A stretch of DNA of 25,179 nucleotides from a virus. The notes under the pieces are model-generated. The model did not search any database. It was not told the origin of the DNA and saw only the letters and a program-made list of their open reading frames with translations. The position numbers and the translations under genes are program-made. The stretch is taken from the IMG/VR virus record IMGVR_UViG_3300030329_003670, positions 1-25,179 of that record. One strand, written 5' to 3'. Below are positions 1 to 6,497 of the stretch, piece by piece. Position 1 is the stretch's first letter. Each line of letters starts with the position of its first letter.

Positions 1-120
1 ATTTAGGGTTTAGCGATTGTTACATTAGAAAAGTAAACTCAAATAAGATTGATATTATATTTGCTGTAGACCGTACAAACGGGCAGATATTTAAAGTTTC
101 ACTATTTGGACATCCGTAAA

Positions 121-291
121 ATGAGAGACATAGACAAACCCATACTAGTCTGCCTAATCGCGCTTCTTCTGGCGATGGTTTACGGGTCGTATGATGCAGA
201 GGAGAAAATTTATGAAGAGATTGTTTTACCTGTTTGGCCAATGTCGTCAACGGGTATCCCTATGGAAAGGTGGGGGAGTGGAATAAGGTGA
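121..291 (+). CDS. Small single-pass membrane protein
   Basis: Encodes 56 residues with a hydrophobic segment near residues 8-22 (PILVCLIALLLAMVYG), so it is probably a single-pass inner-membrane protein. The ATG at 121 has little Shine-Dalgarno signal. Its stop overlaps the GTG start of the MscS-like gene (GTGA), which suggests translational coupling and perhaps a joint role at the membrane. No family was recognised. Bases 1-120 hold no other convincing gene. Confidence 0.55.
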   Translation: MRDIDKPILVCLIALLLAMVYGSYDAEEKIYEEIVLPVWPMSSTGIPMERWGSGIR

Positions 292-716
292 ATGCTACAA
301 ATTTAATAGAGACGTTGGGAGGCAAGAAAGCCATTGAAGGAATGGCCCAGAACCTCATGGGTGAGTACGGGCTAATAGTCTTAGGCTGCTTCTTCATGCT
401 GTTAGGTAAAGATCTTCTGTCCAATGTGGTGCAGGGACTAATCATCTTCATAGGCAACAGTTGGAAGAACGACGAGATACTCTACCTGAATGGGCGACAG
501 GCACGGATAGTGAGGAAGGGGTTCTTCAGTACATGCTTCTTCCTCCCCGACAGACACACCGCAATGTCCATACCTAACTGCAATCTCAAGGACTGTGTTG
601 TGGAGCGGATGCTACCTAACGGTGATCTGCCAGAGTATCTGCCAAAGGGGAACGAGAAGGAGCCGATGTCGGTCAAGGTCGTCAGCACCAAGCCAAGGAC
701 TAGGAAACGAAAGTGA
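288..716 (+). CDS. Miniature MscS-like mechanosensitive channel protein
   Basis: Encodes 142 residues from GTG 288, preceded by GGGGGAG about 9 bases upstream; a TTG at 234 is in frame but less likely. After a short N-terminus comes a hydrophobic helix (YGLIVLGCFFMLLGKDLLSN), then VVQGLIIFIGN, then a beta-rich stretch with GRQARIVRKGFFST and a SIPNCNLKD segment. In order and spacing these resemble the pore helix TM3 and beta domain of MscS (there LSNLAAGVLLV, GGVAGTVLSVQIFST and VIPNGKI). TM1, TM2 and the large C-terminal alpha/beta domain are missing. The tail is basic and cytoplasm-like. It may form a small pore, join the host channel, or act in lysis or osmotic balance; the function is inferred. 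It lies just upstream of lysis-type genes. Confidence 0.6.
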   Translation: MNATNLIETLGGKKAIEGMAQNLMGEYGLIVLGCFFMLLGKDLLSNVVQGLIIFIGNSWKNDEILYLNGRQARIVRKGFFSTCFFLPDRHTAMSIPNCNLKDCVVERMLPNGDLPEYLPKGNEKEPMSVKVVSTKPRTRKRK

Positions 717-764
717 TCTGCACTAACCAATATTGTTTTGATGATATATGCAAAGGAGAATGTA

Positions 765-1079
765 ATGAGCAAGTTTCACAAATACGACCCAGACGCGATG
801 TTCCCACGGAGGAAAGAGGAGAAGTTTTGGACTTGGGAGAGGATCGTGAGGTGGGTCATTATAGTCATCCTGTCAGCGTTTGTGATATTTATAGGGGCGG
901 GTTGCCAGAACATTAAAACAGTAGAACTAGATTTCGGGGGGCTGGAGGTAGAGTATTTCCCCAGTCACCCATCACAAGAGGAAAAATCAATTTTTGACTT
1001 CAGCACTATAACTAATAGAGTTAATGCGGTTCCAGCAGAATGGGACGGCCCCTTGCTGATGCCAATGGAAAGAAAATAA
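765..1079 (+). CDS. Membrane-anchored protein of unknown function
   Basis: Encodes 104 residues. The ATG at 765 follows AAGGAG, which favours it over in-frame starts upstream. A charged N-terminus (residues 1-28) precedes a transmembrane helix at about 29-47 (VIIVILSAFVIFIGAGC). The cysteine after GAG looks like an imperfect lipobox, because the -3 position is not Leu, Val or Ile. The rest is a soluble domain. No family was recognised; its place among small membrane proteins upstream of the holins suggests a late, envelope-related role. Confidence 0.55.
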   Translation: MSKFHKYDPDAMFPRRKEEKFWTWERIVRWVIIVILSAFVIFIGAGCQNIKTVELDFGGLEVEYFPSHPSQEEKSIFDFSTITNRVNAVPAEWDGPLLMPMERK

Positions 1080-1085
1080 AATATT

Positions 1086-1490
1086 ATGGCTAATACATAT
1101 AAATGCGTGAGGCTTGAGCCTCTGAGTAAGCACGACAACAAGGACTGTGTGTGTGAAGTTGTGATCGGATTAGTAGGAGAAGATGGTGAGGGCAACTCGG
1201 CATACATAGACGGGGTGTATCACTACCCAATGGATTCCATGCCTACGGTGGCTGAGTTTCAGGCTGGGGCTAATGCCCTCGTTTCCCAATTCGCAGCTAA
1301 TCAAGGCTGGATCAAAAACTTGGATGCCCAGATAGAGAGCGCCAAAAAGCGCAATGTTTCTACTGAGGGTTTCGAGGCTCCAGAGATAACGGTGGACGCT
1401 ACGGTGGAACCAGAGGCGGGTAGCCCTGCTGCCCCAGCGGAAGAAGCCCCAGCGGAAGAGGAAGCCGAAGAGGAATCCAGTGATGAATAA
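1086..1490 (+). CDS. Hypothetical protein with acidic Pro-Ala-Glu tail
   Basis: Encodes 134 residues. The first 90 or so form a compact domain (MANTYKCVRLEPLSK, later YIDGVYHYPMDS). The last 40 are low-complexity and acidic (PAAPAEEAPAEEEAEEESSDE type), so probably disordered. The start follows the previous stop by only a few bases and has a weak ribosome binding site. Its stop overlaps the start of the next small gene. Such proteins are common near phage tail and lysis genes, but no function can be assigned. Confidence 0.7.
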   Translation: MANTYKCVRLEPLSKHDNKDCVCEVVIGLVGEDGEGNSAYIDGVYHYPMDSMPTVAEFQAGANALVSQFAANQGWIKNLDAQIESAKKRNVSTEGFEAPEITVDATVEPEAGSPAAPAEEAPAEEEAEEESSDE

Positions 1491-1635
1491 ATTAACTAAA
1501 CGACAGGAATCTGCACTGGCTCGCCACTCACAGCACCACACGGCTAAACACATGAAATCCATGAAACAGATGATGGGGCGTGGCAAGAGTTTTACTGAGG
1601 CTCACAAGGAGGCTATGCGGAAAGTTGGACGCTGA
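1483..1635 (+). CDS. Small basic phage protein (HHTAKHM family-like)
   Basis: Encodes 50 residues, rich in His, Lys and Met, with a LTKRQESAL start, HHTAKHMKSM in the middle and GKSFTEAHKEA at the end. This pattern is familiar from short conserved proteins in environmental phages near the structural and packaging genes; their role is unknown to me. The ATG overlaps the stop of the upstream gene by 8 bases. Confidence 0.6.
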   Translation: MNKLTKRQESALARHSQHHTAKHMKSMKQMMGRGKSFTEAHKEAMRKVGR

Positions 1636-1636
1636 C

Positions 1637-1738
1637 ATGGACGACTCATGCAATGGTGGCAACTCTGAACAACAGGAGGAAAAGGAAAGGGACTGGCCTT
1701 GGTACAGGTATCAGACTGAAGAGGAAGATAATGGTTGA
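1637..1738 (+). CDS. Possible 33-residue acidic peptide
   Basis: Starts one base after the preceding stop and encodes a Glu/Asp-rich peptide with WPWYRYQ in the middle. It fits the compact gene order, but short length leaves chance possible. No family was recognised. Confidence 0.35.
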   Translation: MDDSCNGGNSEQQEEKERDWPWYRYQTEEEDNG

Positions 1739-1775
1739 AAGCCCCACCAAATCCCCTTAGAATCAGCTCTTTGGT

Positions 1776-1979
1776 ATGGACAATAACAACGACGACCAAC
1801 TAAAGGCGGCGGTGCAGATTCTTGCACAAGTCGCAGACAGAGCAATGGTAGACGGCCCAGCCGGGAGGCAGAGGGATCAGGCAGTACAGCTGCTGGCCCA
1901 ACACTTCGGACTGACCAACCAATCGACAGAACAGCCTGAGATATTGATGCCCGAAGAAGGGGCAAATGAATCTGATTGA
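1776..1979 (+). CDS. Hypothetical 67-residue protein
   Basis: Encodes a mostly helical, acidic protein (DNNNDDQLKAAVQILAQVADRA, then RDQAVQLLAQHFGL). It has no membrane segment. Its 3' end overlaps the start of the first holin-like gene by 14 bases, so it belongs to the same late transcript. Function unknown. Confidence 0.55.
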   Translation: MDNNNDDQLKAAVQILAQVADRAMVDGPAGRQRDQAVQLLAQHFGLTNQSTEQPEILMPEEGANESD

Positions 1980-2130
1980 TGATATAAAAGTGTTAGCTTC
2001 GTCTGGTTTTGCGCTCTCAACATGGTGGATAGAAGCCCTAGACCCCGTGCTGAAGTGCCTAATCAGCGTATTTACGCTTATATATGTATCAATGAGGATA
2101 AGGTATCTTTACAAAAACAAAGGAGAATAG
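1966..2130 (+). CDS. Small holin-like membrane protein
   Basis: Encodes 54 residues. A weakly hydrophobic segment with WW (residues 10-24) is followed by a clear transmembrane helix at about 28-43 (VLKCLISVFTLIYVSM) and a basic end, RIRYLYKNKGE. Size, topology and a position directly upstream of a second membrane protein and a spanin pair fit a phage holin, which makes the timed inner-membrane lesion. Sequence alone does not prove holin activity. Confidence 0.6.
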   Translation: MNLIDDIKVLASSGFALSTWWIEALDPVLKCLISVFTLIYVSMRIRYLYKNKGE

Positions 2131-2133
2131 TAA

Positions 2134-2295
2134 ATGCTTAAAAGTAAAACATTGTGGACGGCCATTACGGGAGCCGTGGCGGGTGTCGCCGGATATTTCA
2201 CAGGCGAACTTGAGCTTGGAGCTGCTGCTAACGTAGTGATAACAAGCCTCTTGGCCATCTTCTTGCGACACGGAATTAAGAAGGTGGAAGCCTGA
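2134..2295 (+). CDS. Second small holin-like membrane protein
   Basis: Encodes 53 residues with two hydrophobic stretches (about 8-22, LWTAITGAVAGVAGYF, and 30-44, AAANVVITSLLAIFL) joined by TGELELG, ending in basic HGIKKVEA. This hairpin topology is typical of short phage holins and related membrane proteins. AAAGGAG lies about 10 bases upstream of the ATG. Two adjacent holin-like genes may act as a holin/antiholin pair or a holin plus a pinholin. Confidence 0.6.
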   Translation: MLKSKTLWTAITGAVAGVAGYFTGELELGAAANVVITSLLAIFLRHGIKKVEA

Positions 2296-2297
2296 TC

Positions 2298-2507
2298 GTG
2301 GGATGGTTGCTCTCGCTAGTGAGGGCAGTTCCTGCTCTAAAAAGCATACTAGAGCAGTTAGGTAAGCTGTTTCGCAATGCCAAAGCGGATTCTCACGTCG
2401 CTAACACTCGCAGCCACATTGATGGTGCTATCAAGCGGGTGCGCGACAAACAGTCCAAGGCATCAAAACGTCCAACGAATACTCAAGGCCCACCAAAAGG
2501 GGTTTGA
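2298..2507 (+). CDS. Probable inner-membrane spanin (i-spanin)
   Basis: Encodes 69 residues from GTG 2298. A short hydrophobic N-terminus (GWLLSLVRAVPALKSIL) is followed by a charged, Lys/Arg-rich region. The main evidence is architecture: a lipoprotein gene starts inside it in the +1 frame at 2377, the arrangement of Rz/Rz1-type pairs. Spanins link inner and outer membrane and fuse them in the last lysis step in Gram-negative hosts. The hydrophobic segment is short, so the assignment leans on context. Confidence 0.5.
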   Translation: MGWLLSLVRAVPALKSILEQLGKLFRNAKADSHVANTRSHIDGAIKRVRDKQSKASKRPTNTQGPPKGV

Positions 2508-2604
2508 AGATGCCGTCCTAGCCTCACCTGCGTCAGAGGCTTTCGTAGAAGAAACTTTAAACACAATAGCTAATCTTGAAGGTGAGCTAATAAGGAAAGA
2601 ATGA
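2377..2604 (+). CDS. Probable outer-membrane lipoprotein spanin (o-spanin)
   Basis: Encodes 75 residues with a lipoprotein signal: basic MPKR, a hydrophobic core (ILTSLTLAATLMV) and lipobox LSSGC with Cys 22. The mature part is about 54 residues and mostly helical. It overlaps the upstream membrane-protein gene by 131 bases in another frame, as Rz1-type genes do. It should sit in the inner leaflet of the outer membrane and bind the i-spanin across the periplasm. No endolysin is visible next to the cassette. Confidence 0.65.
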   Translation: MPKRILTSLTLAATLMVLSSGCATNSPRHQNVQRILKAHQKGFEDAVLASPASEAFVEETLNTIANLEGELIRKE

Positions 2605-2610
2605 CGACAG

Positions 2611-3012
2611 ATGAAATCCGCCGGGGTCAGGGGGGAACTGCTGGTGGCGGAAAAGCTGATCTCGAAGGGGTGGGCGGTATCCTTTCCGTTTGGAGACAAC
2701 GACCCGTTTGACATAATCGCAAACCGAGAGGGGAAGATACGGCGCATTCAGGTCAAGACCACTCTCGGCCTCCACGAGTACCCGTCCTCCCGGCCCCACT
2801 ACCAATTCCAGTTAGCCAAAGGGAAATCATCCAAGACCCCATATAACGTAGGTCAAATTGATTTCTTTATCTGTTGCGCTCTAGACTCTCTAAGGTTTTG
2901 GGTTATTCCGCTAACCGAAACAGGGGCAATTACTGCTAAAATATACAGCGGAACCGACAACAAAAACCGCTTTTCCAAGTTTGAAGATGCTTGGGGCTTG
3001 CTTGATTATTAA
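2611..3012 (+). CDS. PD-(D/E)XK family endonuclease-like protein
   Basis: Encodes 133 residues. Visible active-site pattern: Glu 9 in RGELLVAEKL, Asp 34 in DPFDIIA, and Gln 47-Val-Lys 49 in RRIQVKTT, the order E...D...(E/Q)xK of the fold. It resembles the small stand-alone PD-(D/E)XK proteins annotated as group I intron-like or restriction-like endonucleases. The target is unknown. It lies between the spanins and the early promoter and may be late-expressed or a homing-type or host-DNA nuclease. Confidence 0.6.
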   Translation: MKSAGVRGELLVAEKLISKGWAVSFPFGDNDPFDIIANREGKIRRIQVKTTLGLHEYPSSRPHYQFQLAKGKSSKTPYNVGQIDFFICCALDSLRFWVIPLTETGAITAKIYSGTDNKNRFSKFEDAWGLLDY

Positions 3013-3020
3013 ATTCCGGC

Positions 3021-3049
3021 TTGACACCCCTTTTTCCTTTTGCTACCTT
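3021..3049 (+). promoter_or_regulatory. Sigma70-like promoter with extended -10
   Basis: A perfect -35 (TTGACA, 3021-3026), a 17-base spacer and TACCTT at 3044-3049, with TG one base upstream of the -10 (extended -10). It lies in the gap between the nuclease gene and the HTH gene and faces the recombination and replication genes, so it probably drives early transcription. The -10 itself matches the consensus poorly. Confidence 0.5.
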
Positions 3050-3080
3050 CCTTTCACGAGGCAACACCAGCCTTGCCATT

Positions 3081-3266
3081 ATGATATTTTCAGTTAAAGA
3101 GGTAGCCGATTACTTAAGGGTTGAGCATAAAACGGTGCGCAAACTTATCGACGAAGGAAAACTCAAGGCTCACCGCATTGGGCGAGGGCTGCGAGTCAAG
3201 AAAGACGACATAGAAAAGTTTATGGAAGCAAACACAGTAAAAGCAAAACAACAATGGGAAGACTAG
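3081..3266 (+). CDS. Excisionase-type helix-turn-helix DNA-binding protein
   Basis: Encodes 61 residues from ATG 3081. The pattern FSVKEVADYLRVEHKTVRKLI...KAHRIGRGLRVKKDDIEKFM is that of the HTH_17/MerR-like excisionase family: a helix-turn-helix, then a wing with GRGLRV. It is the first gene behind the promoter at 3021 and may regulate it or the early operon. No integrase is visible, so a true excisionase role is unsupported. It overlaps the next start by 13 bases. Confidence 0.75.
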   Translation: MIFSVKEVADYLRVEHKTVRKLIDEGKLKAHRIGRGLRVKKDDIEKFMEANTVKAKQQWED

Positions 3267-3829
3267 ACAACTACGAACAGGTGGACGCTCGACTAAGGCG
3301 CGTTCACGAGCAAAGCGACAAGGTAAGAATACACACAAAAGTTCTGGATCATAGTGAAAACTGGGACAGGGTTGTGGTTAAAGCGTTCCTCTACGAAGGC
3401 GAACTGCTTCTGGCAACTGGTATAGCTATGGACTGGAAAGGCAAAGACAACCAAGCCAACAAAACCAACTGGATGGAGGTCGCTGAAACCAGCGCAATTG
3501 GACGCTGCATAGCAAACAGCAAATTCCAGAACCCGAACGCAAAGCGACCCTCACGCGAAGAGATGGAGGTCGCACAAGAAAGGCAAGGGGAAGCTGCCCA
3601 GTCGCCTGCTAAAGAAAAAGCCCTCACCGAAGGGAACGGGGATGCTCGCAAGCTTGGAGACCTGCTCCAAAAAAACGGCTTAACCAACGTGGTTGTCACA
3701 AACTTTTTTGAGCAACGTGGCTGGATCAAGAAGGGACAAATGTGGAGCGAAGCACCGCCCGAAAAACTGACACAGATTTATGAACGAGCAAAGTCAAACC
3801 CGGAAGGATTCGTCAAGGCCATCGCATAG
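3254..3829 (+). CDS. Phage recombination-associated protein with ETSAIGR motif
   Basis: Encodes 191 residues. The N-terminal domain (about 1-95) has beta-rich segments and WMEVAETSAIGRCIAN at about 73-88. Similar ETSAxGRALA motifs occur in phage proteins found beside exonucleases and SSB. A Gln/Glu/Ala-rich linker follows, then a small C-terminal helical domain (about 130-191). With the following Fe-S nuclease and SSB it probably forms a recombination or annealing module. Its biochemical role is not known to me. Confidence 0.6.
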   Translation: MGRLDNYEQVDARLRRVHEQSDKVRIHTKVLDHSENWDRVVVKAFLYEGELLLATGIAMDWKGKDNQANKTNWMEVAETSAIGRCIANSKFQNPNAKRPSREEMEVAQERQGEAAQSPAKEKALTEGNGDARKLGDLLQKNGLTNVVVTNFFEQRGWIKKGQMWSEAPPEKLTQIYERAKSNPEGFVKAIA

Positions 3830-3992
3830 CGAACGTGCGCACCACCCTCACAGTCCGTCGAATTTCCCGAAATGGGAAAAGTGTCCCAAGTTTGAGAACG
3901 ACGGTAAGGACAGGCCAGCGGCAAGCAGGGGAACCATGCTGCACGAGTGGTTTGAAAAGGCGGTAAGAAAGAGATGGAAAATTCGGCTGTAA
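3780..3992 (+). CDS. N-terminal part of split Fe-S RecB/Cas4-type nuclease
   Basis: This reading frame supplies SPSNFPKWEKCPKFE with Cys 35, then ASRGTMLHEWFEKAV with His 55. These match the start of RecB/Cas4-like and DUF2800-like phage nucleases: the first Fe-S cysteine and the first catalytic motif. The frame stops at 3992, while the rest of the enzyme continues one base back from 3974. The ATG at 3780 lies inside the upstream gene and has a weak ribosome binding site, so the true start is uncertain. Read with the next entry. Confidence 0.6.
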   Translation: MNEQSQTRKDSSRPSHSERAHHPHSPSNFPKWEKCPKFENDGKDRPAASRGTMLHEWFEKAVRKRWKIRL

Positions 3993-4789
3993 GCGACTAC
4001 GGTCTAATTGACTGGGCCATTAACGAACTGGCCGATGTCATATCTCCCGATGACGCCGTTCAGGTGGAACCCAAGCTGGAGGTTGAAGGCAGGTTTTATG
4101 GCTACGCTGACGTAACCTCCGGCGAACACATATTCGACTTAAAGTCAGGAGGCATTGCGCCGGAGCCGGGATACCGCGCTCAATTGGCTGGTTACGCATT
4201 GGCGTATATGGAGGAGACTTTCAGGGATTATGTTTGGTGTCACGAGCTGTACATAGACTCACAGTTTCACAGGCGCTACAAGATCACTCTGGAAGAGGCG
4301 AGAGAAACGGTTGACAAAATTCTAGACGCACACCTTGACCCCAAGTCTGAACCGAGTGCCTGCTCATATTGTAAGTGGTGCAAACATAATCTTACCTGCC
4401 CAGCTTTAACTGAAGACATTGATGAAGAAATGAAAGATTTTGACCTAGACAAACCAGAGGAATTGGCTGAAGCACTACGCTTGGCCAAACGATACAAAGT
4501 ATGGTGTGAGGCTGTAGAGAAAGCGGCCAAACAGAAACTCGTTGACGGCGGTGAAGTGACCGGCTGGACTTTGCAACAGAGAAAAGGAAGGGAAACGCTG
4601 GACGCAACCGTTGCTCACCGGGAGCTTTATTCCCGAATGGGCAGCGACAAGTTCATGGCTTGCTGCTCCCTTAATATAAACAAACTACGCAAGGTGTGGG
4701 AGGAGTATTATAACGAAGAACTGCCAGTAGAAAATTTAGTAGCGCGGTCTAAGGAAACGGTTGCGCTGGTAGAAAAAACAAAGCAATAA
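3974..4789 (+). CDS. Main part of Fe-S RecB/Cas4-type (DUF2800-like) exonuclease
   Basis: Encodes 271 residues from ATG 3974. Catalytic motifs: Asp 46 (GYADV), Asp 55-Leu-Lys 57 (FDLKSGG) and the QLAGYALA motif near residues 70-77. Cys 130, 133, 136 and 142 (CSYCKWCKHNLTC) give the 3' cysteines of a 4Fe-4S cluster. The expected first cysteine and the His motif lie in the upstream frame, so a -1 shift between 3956 and 3989 is needed for a complete enzyme. AAGAAAGAG before ATG 3974 could allow separate initiation. Probable role: 5' end resection feeding annealing, next to SSB. Confidence 0.75.
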   Translation: MENSAVSDYGLIDWAINELADVISPDDAVQVEPKLEVEGRFYGYADVTSGEHIFDLKSGGIAPEPGYRAQLAGYALAYMEETFRDYVWCHELYIDSQFHRRYKITLEEARETVDKILDAHLDPKSEPSACSYCKWCKHNLTCPALTEDIDEEMKDFDLDKPEELAEALRLAKRYKVWCEAVEKAAKQKLVDGGEVTGWTLQQRKGRETLDATVAHRELYSRMGSDKFMACCSLNINKLRKVWEEYYNEELPVENLVARSKETVALVEKTKQ

Positions 4790-4790
4790 G

Positions 4791-5156
4791 ATGAACCTGA
4801 ATAAAGTAATGTTGGCTGGACGCCTGACACGCGATCCAGAATTGAAGCAGCTCCCGAACGGTAACTCTGTTACCAACTTGGGATTCGTAACAAACCGCGT
4901 CTTCAAAAGCGGAGACGAAAAGAAGGAAGAGGCCACGTTCTTGGACATTAAGGCTTGGGGTGCAAGCGGCGAGACAATTGCCAAGTACCTCACAAAGGGC
5001 AACCCTATTTTCATTGAAGGAAGACTCACCTTGGAAACATGGGAGTCGAACGGAGAAAAGCGATCCAAGCTGGTTGTTACATTGGAGAACTATAAGTTCA
5101 TAAATGACGGCAGCCGCAAGGAGAAGGAGGAACAAAAGGACGACCTCGGATTTTAA
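4791..5156 (+). CDS. ssb: Single-stranded DNA-binding protein
   Basis: Encodes 121 residues of the bacterial SSB OB-fold type: NLNKVMLAGRLTRDPELK at the start, then FLDIKAWGASGETIAKYL and GNPIFIEGRLTLETWE. The tail is short and acidic, ending KDDLGF, close to the DDIPF tip that recruits partner proteins. It coats ssDNA during replication and recombination. It follows the exonuclease by one base, so the two are co-expressed. Confidence 0.95.
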   Translation: MNLNKVMLAGRLTRDPELKQLPNGNSVTNLGFVTNRVFKSGDEKKEEATFLDIKAWGASGETIAKYLTKGNPIFIEGRLTLETWESNGEKRSKLVVTLENYKFINDGSRKEKEEQKDDLGF

Positions 5157-5157
5157 A

Positions 5158-5493
5158 ATGGCGGTAAACTCAAGAGCGAAGGGTGCGCGTAACGAGAGGG
5201 CATGGGCAGCCATGTGCCGATCAGAGGGGTACTCCCAGACTATTCGCGGGTGTCAATTCGCGGGCGGGCCGGACACCCCAGATATTAAAAGCGCAGACCC
5301 TGAGCTTGAGAGGATACATTTCGAGGTTAAGTCTGGAAAGAGGATCGACGTGTGGGGGGCTATCGCTCAAGCCGAACGTGACAAGGCGGTGGGTAAAATC
5401 GCCGTCTGCCCCCTGCACCGAGATCATTACGAATGGATAATAGCAATGCCAGCAAGCGACTGGTTCAGAATGTTAAGAGGAGATCACCTATGA
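5158..5493 (+). CDS. PD-(D/E)XK nuclease, Holliday-junction-resolvase-like
   Basis: Encodes 111 residues from ATG 5158, one base after the SSB stop. The pattern is SRAKGARNERAWA (Glu 13), PDTPDIK (Asp 42) and IHFEVKSG (Glu 56, Lys 58), followed by an Ala-rich helix with a conserved Gln (AIAQAERD). This is the order of small phage Holliday junction resolvase-like and VRR-NUC-like nucleases. It probably resolves branched DNA before packaging. The exact substrate is inferred. Confidence 0.7.
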   Translation: MAVNSRAKGARNERAWAAMCRSEGYSQTIRGCQFAGGPDTPDIKSADPELERIHFEVKSGKRIDVWGAIAQAERDKAVGKIAVCPLHRDHYEWIIAMPASDWFRMLRGDHL

Positions 5494-5690
5494 GACTGTC
5501 AGGAATTTATGACGCAATCGCAACCGAGATGCGCCAACAAGAAACCCAATCCAAGAAAGCCATAATCAGGGCGATGACAAGTTACTGCGTTGCACTCAAA
5601 GCGTCAGGACATGAAGCCCCGCTCTGGTCTGAGAGAGGATTGCTAAGAGGAGTTCACAACAGGCTTGAAGCCGAAAGAGGAAATTTGTAG
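5490..5690 (+). CDS. Hypothetical 66-residue protein
   Basis: Starts with ATGA overlapping the nuclease stop and has AAGAGGAG a few bases upstream. The product is helical and basic (RLSGIYDAIATEMRQQETQ, then KKAIIRAMTSYCVALK). It closes the recombination operon. No family was recognised. Confidence 0.6.
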   Translation: MRLSGIYDAIATEMRQQETQSKKAIIRAMTSYCVALKASGHEAPLWSERGLLRGVHNRLEAERGNL

Positions 5691-5748
5691 GTGAGCGAGT
5701 TTTTCATAATTTTCTCGCGGCCTATAGTCAGACGGGGCTGACTTAAAA

Positions 5749-5791
5749 GGAGAGGGTTTCTTGGTTTGCCTCTCCACCCCGATTATTTTTG
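5749..5791 (+). terminator. Possible Rho-independent terminator
   Basis: GGAGAGG (5749-5755) pairs perfectly with CCTCTCC (5769-5775) around a 13-base loop. ACCCC, GATT and a T-rich stretch ending ATTTTTGTT follow. It sits between the recombination block and the next gene and may end or attenuate transcription. The T tract starts late, so a structured 5' leader for the gene at 5794 is an alternative. Confidence 0.45.
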
Positions 5792-5793
5792 TT

Positions 5794-6012
5794 ATGAAAA
5801 CAAAACACGGAAGAATACACGAGGTTACAAACAAGAGTAAAAAGTTCGGGGCAAACTCCCGTTACTATTACATTAAGGCGAAGAACACGGCTGGCGAAAG
5901 TATCGACCTGTTGCTGACCGGCTCCCAGCTAGACACCGCAAAGGAAAGGGCGAGCAAGAACCCGGAAGACTGCCTTCAGCGCATCCCACTTAAAGAGTGG
6001 CTAAAGAGATGA
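5794..6012 (+). CDS. Hypothetical 72-residue basic protein
   Basis: ATG 5794 opens a Lys-rich protein (MKTKHGRIHEVTNKSKKFG) with RYYYIKAKNTAGESIDLLLTG in the middle, suggesting a small beta-rich fold. It follows the hairpin at 5749, which covers the usual ribosome-binding-site area, so its translation may be controlled by structure. Function unknown. Confidence 0.6.
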   Translation: MKTKHGRIHEVTNKSKKFGANSRYYYIKAKNTAGESIDLLLTGSQLDTAKERASKNPEDCLQRIPLKEWLKR

Positions 6013-6194
6013 GACTGAAGGTTGTCGTTGGATACAATGTGCAAAGGCAACGCGAACAGGTTGCGGAAATAAAACTGACCGCTGACCAAGCCAAAGCCAT
6101 TGTCATGGATTACTTTAACAACATGGATTACGAAGAAAGACAGTCATGGATAGCGAAACAAAGAGTAAGGGTACTGTCCTCAAATCTGATTTAG
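6009..6194 (+). CDS. Hypothetical 61-residue protein
   Basis: ATGA overlap with the preceding stop supports the start at 6009. The product (MRLKVVVGYNVQRQREQ, then LTADQAKAIVMDYFNNMDYEE) looks like a small beta-alpha domain. Function unknown. Confidence 0.6.
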   Translation: MRLKVVVGYNVQRQREQVAEIKLTADQAKAIVMDYFNNMDYEERQSWIAKQRVRVLSSNLI

Positions 6195-6313
6195 AAACAT
6201 TCCGCCGAGGCATCGAGGACATACAGGAGAGGTTGTCAGACCTTTCGCCAAGGCAGCTAATGCAGGAACTTGAGGTCGTTAAGATGTGGATAATGAATAA
6301 AGAGAATGACTAA
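6146..6313 (+). CDS. Hypothetical 55-residue helical protein
   Basis: Starts 49 bases inside the previous gene in another frame. The product is helical and charged (LETFRRGIEDIQERLSDLS, then QLMQELEVVKMWIMN). The next gene begins inside its last codons. The overlaps on both sides fit the packing here. Function unknown. Confidence 0.5.
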   Translation: MDSETKSKGTVLKSDLETFRRGIEDIQERLSDLSPRQLMQELEVVKMWIMNKEND

Positions 6314-6497
6314 GCAACAATTTGAAAAAGCTGGAGATGAAGGACACGGGTCGTCAACTCCAGACAACTACCACAAGGTATCAAAACAGATATCAAAAAA
6401 AATTAAGGAAAATATATTGTCGGGGCGATGGCCGGCAACGACACCGAAAGAAGTCGAAATGTTAAGAGCGCATCGCGCAAAAACCAAAAAAAAATGA
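6306..6497 (+). CDS. Hypothetical 63-residue basic protein
   Basis: Encodes a Lys-rich product with KVSKQISKKIKENILSGRW in the middle and a very basic tail (AKTKKK). It could bind nucleic acid, but no motif proves this. Both ends overlap neighbouring genes by a few bases. Confidence 0.55.
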   Translation: MTKQQFEKAGDEGHGSSTPDNYHKVSKQISKKIKENILSGRWPATTPKEVEMLRAHRAKTKKK

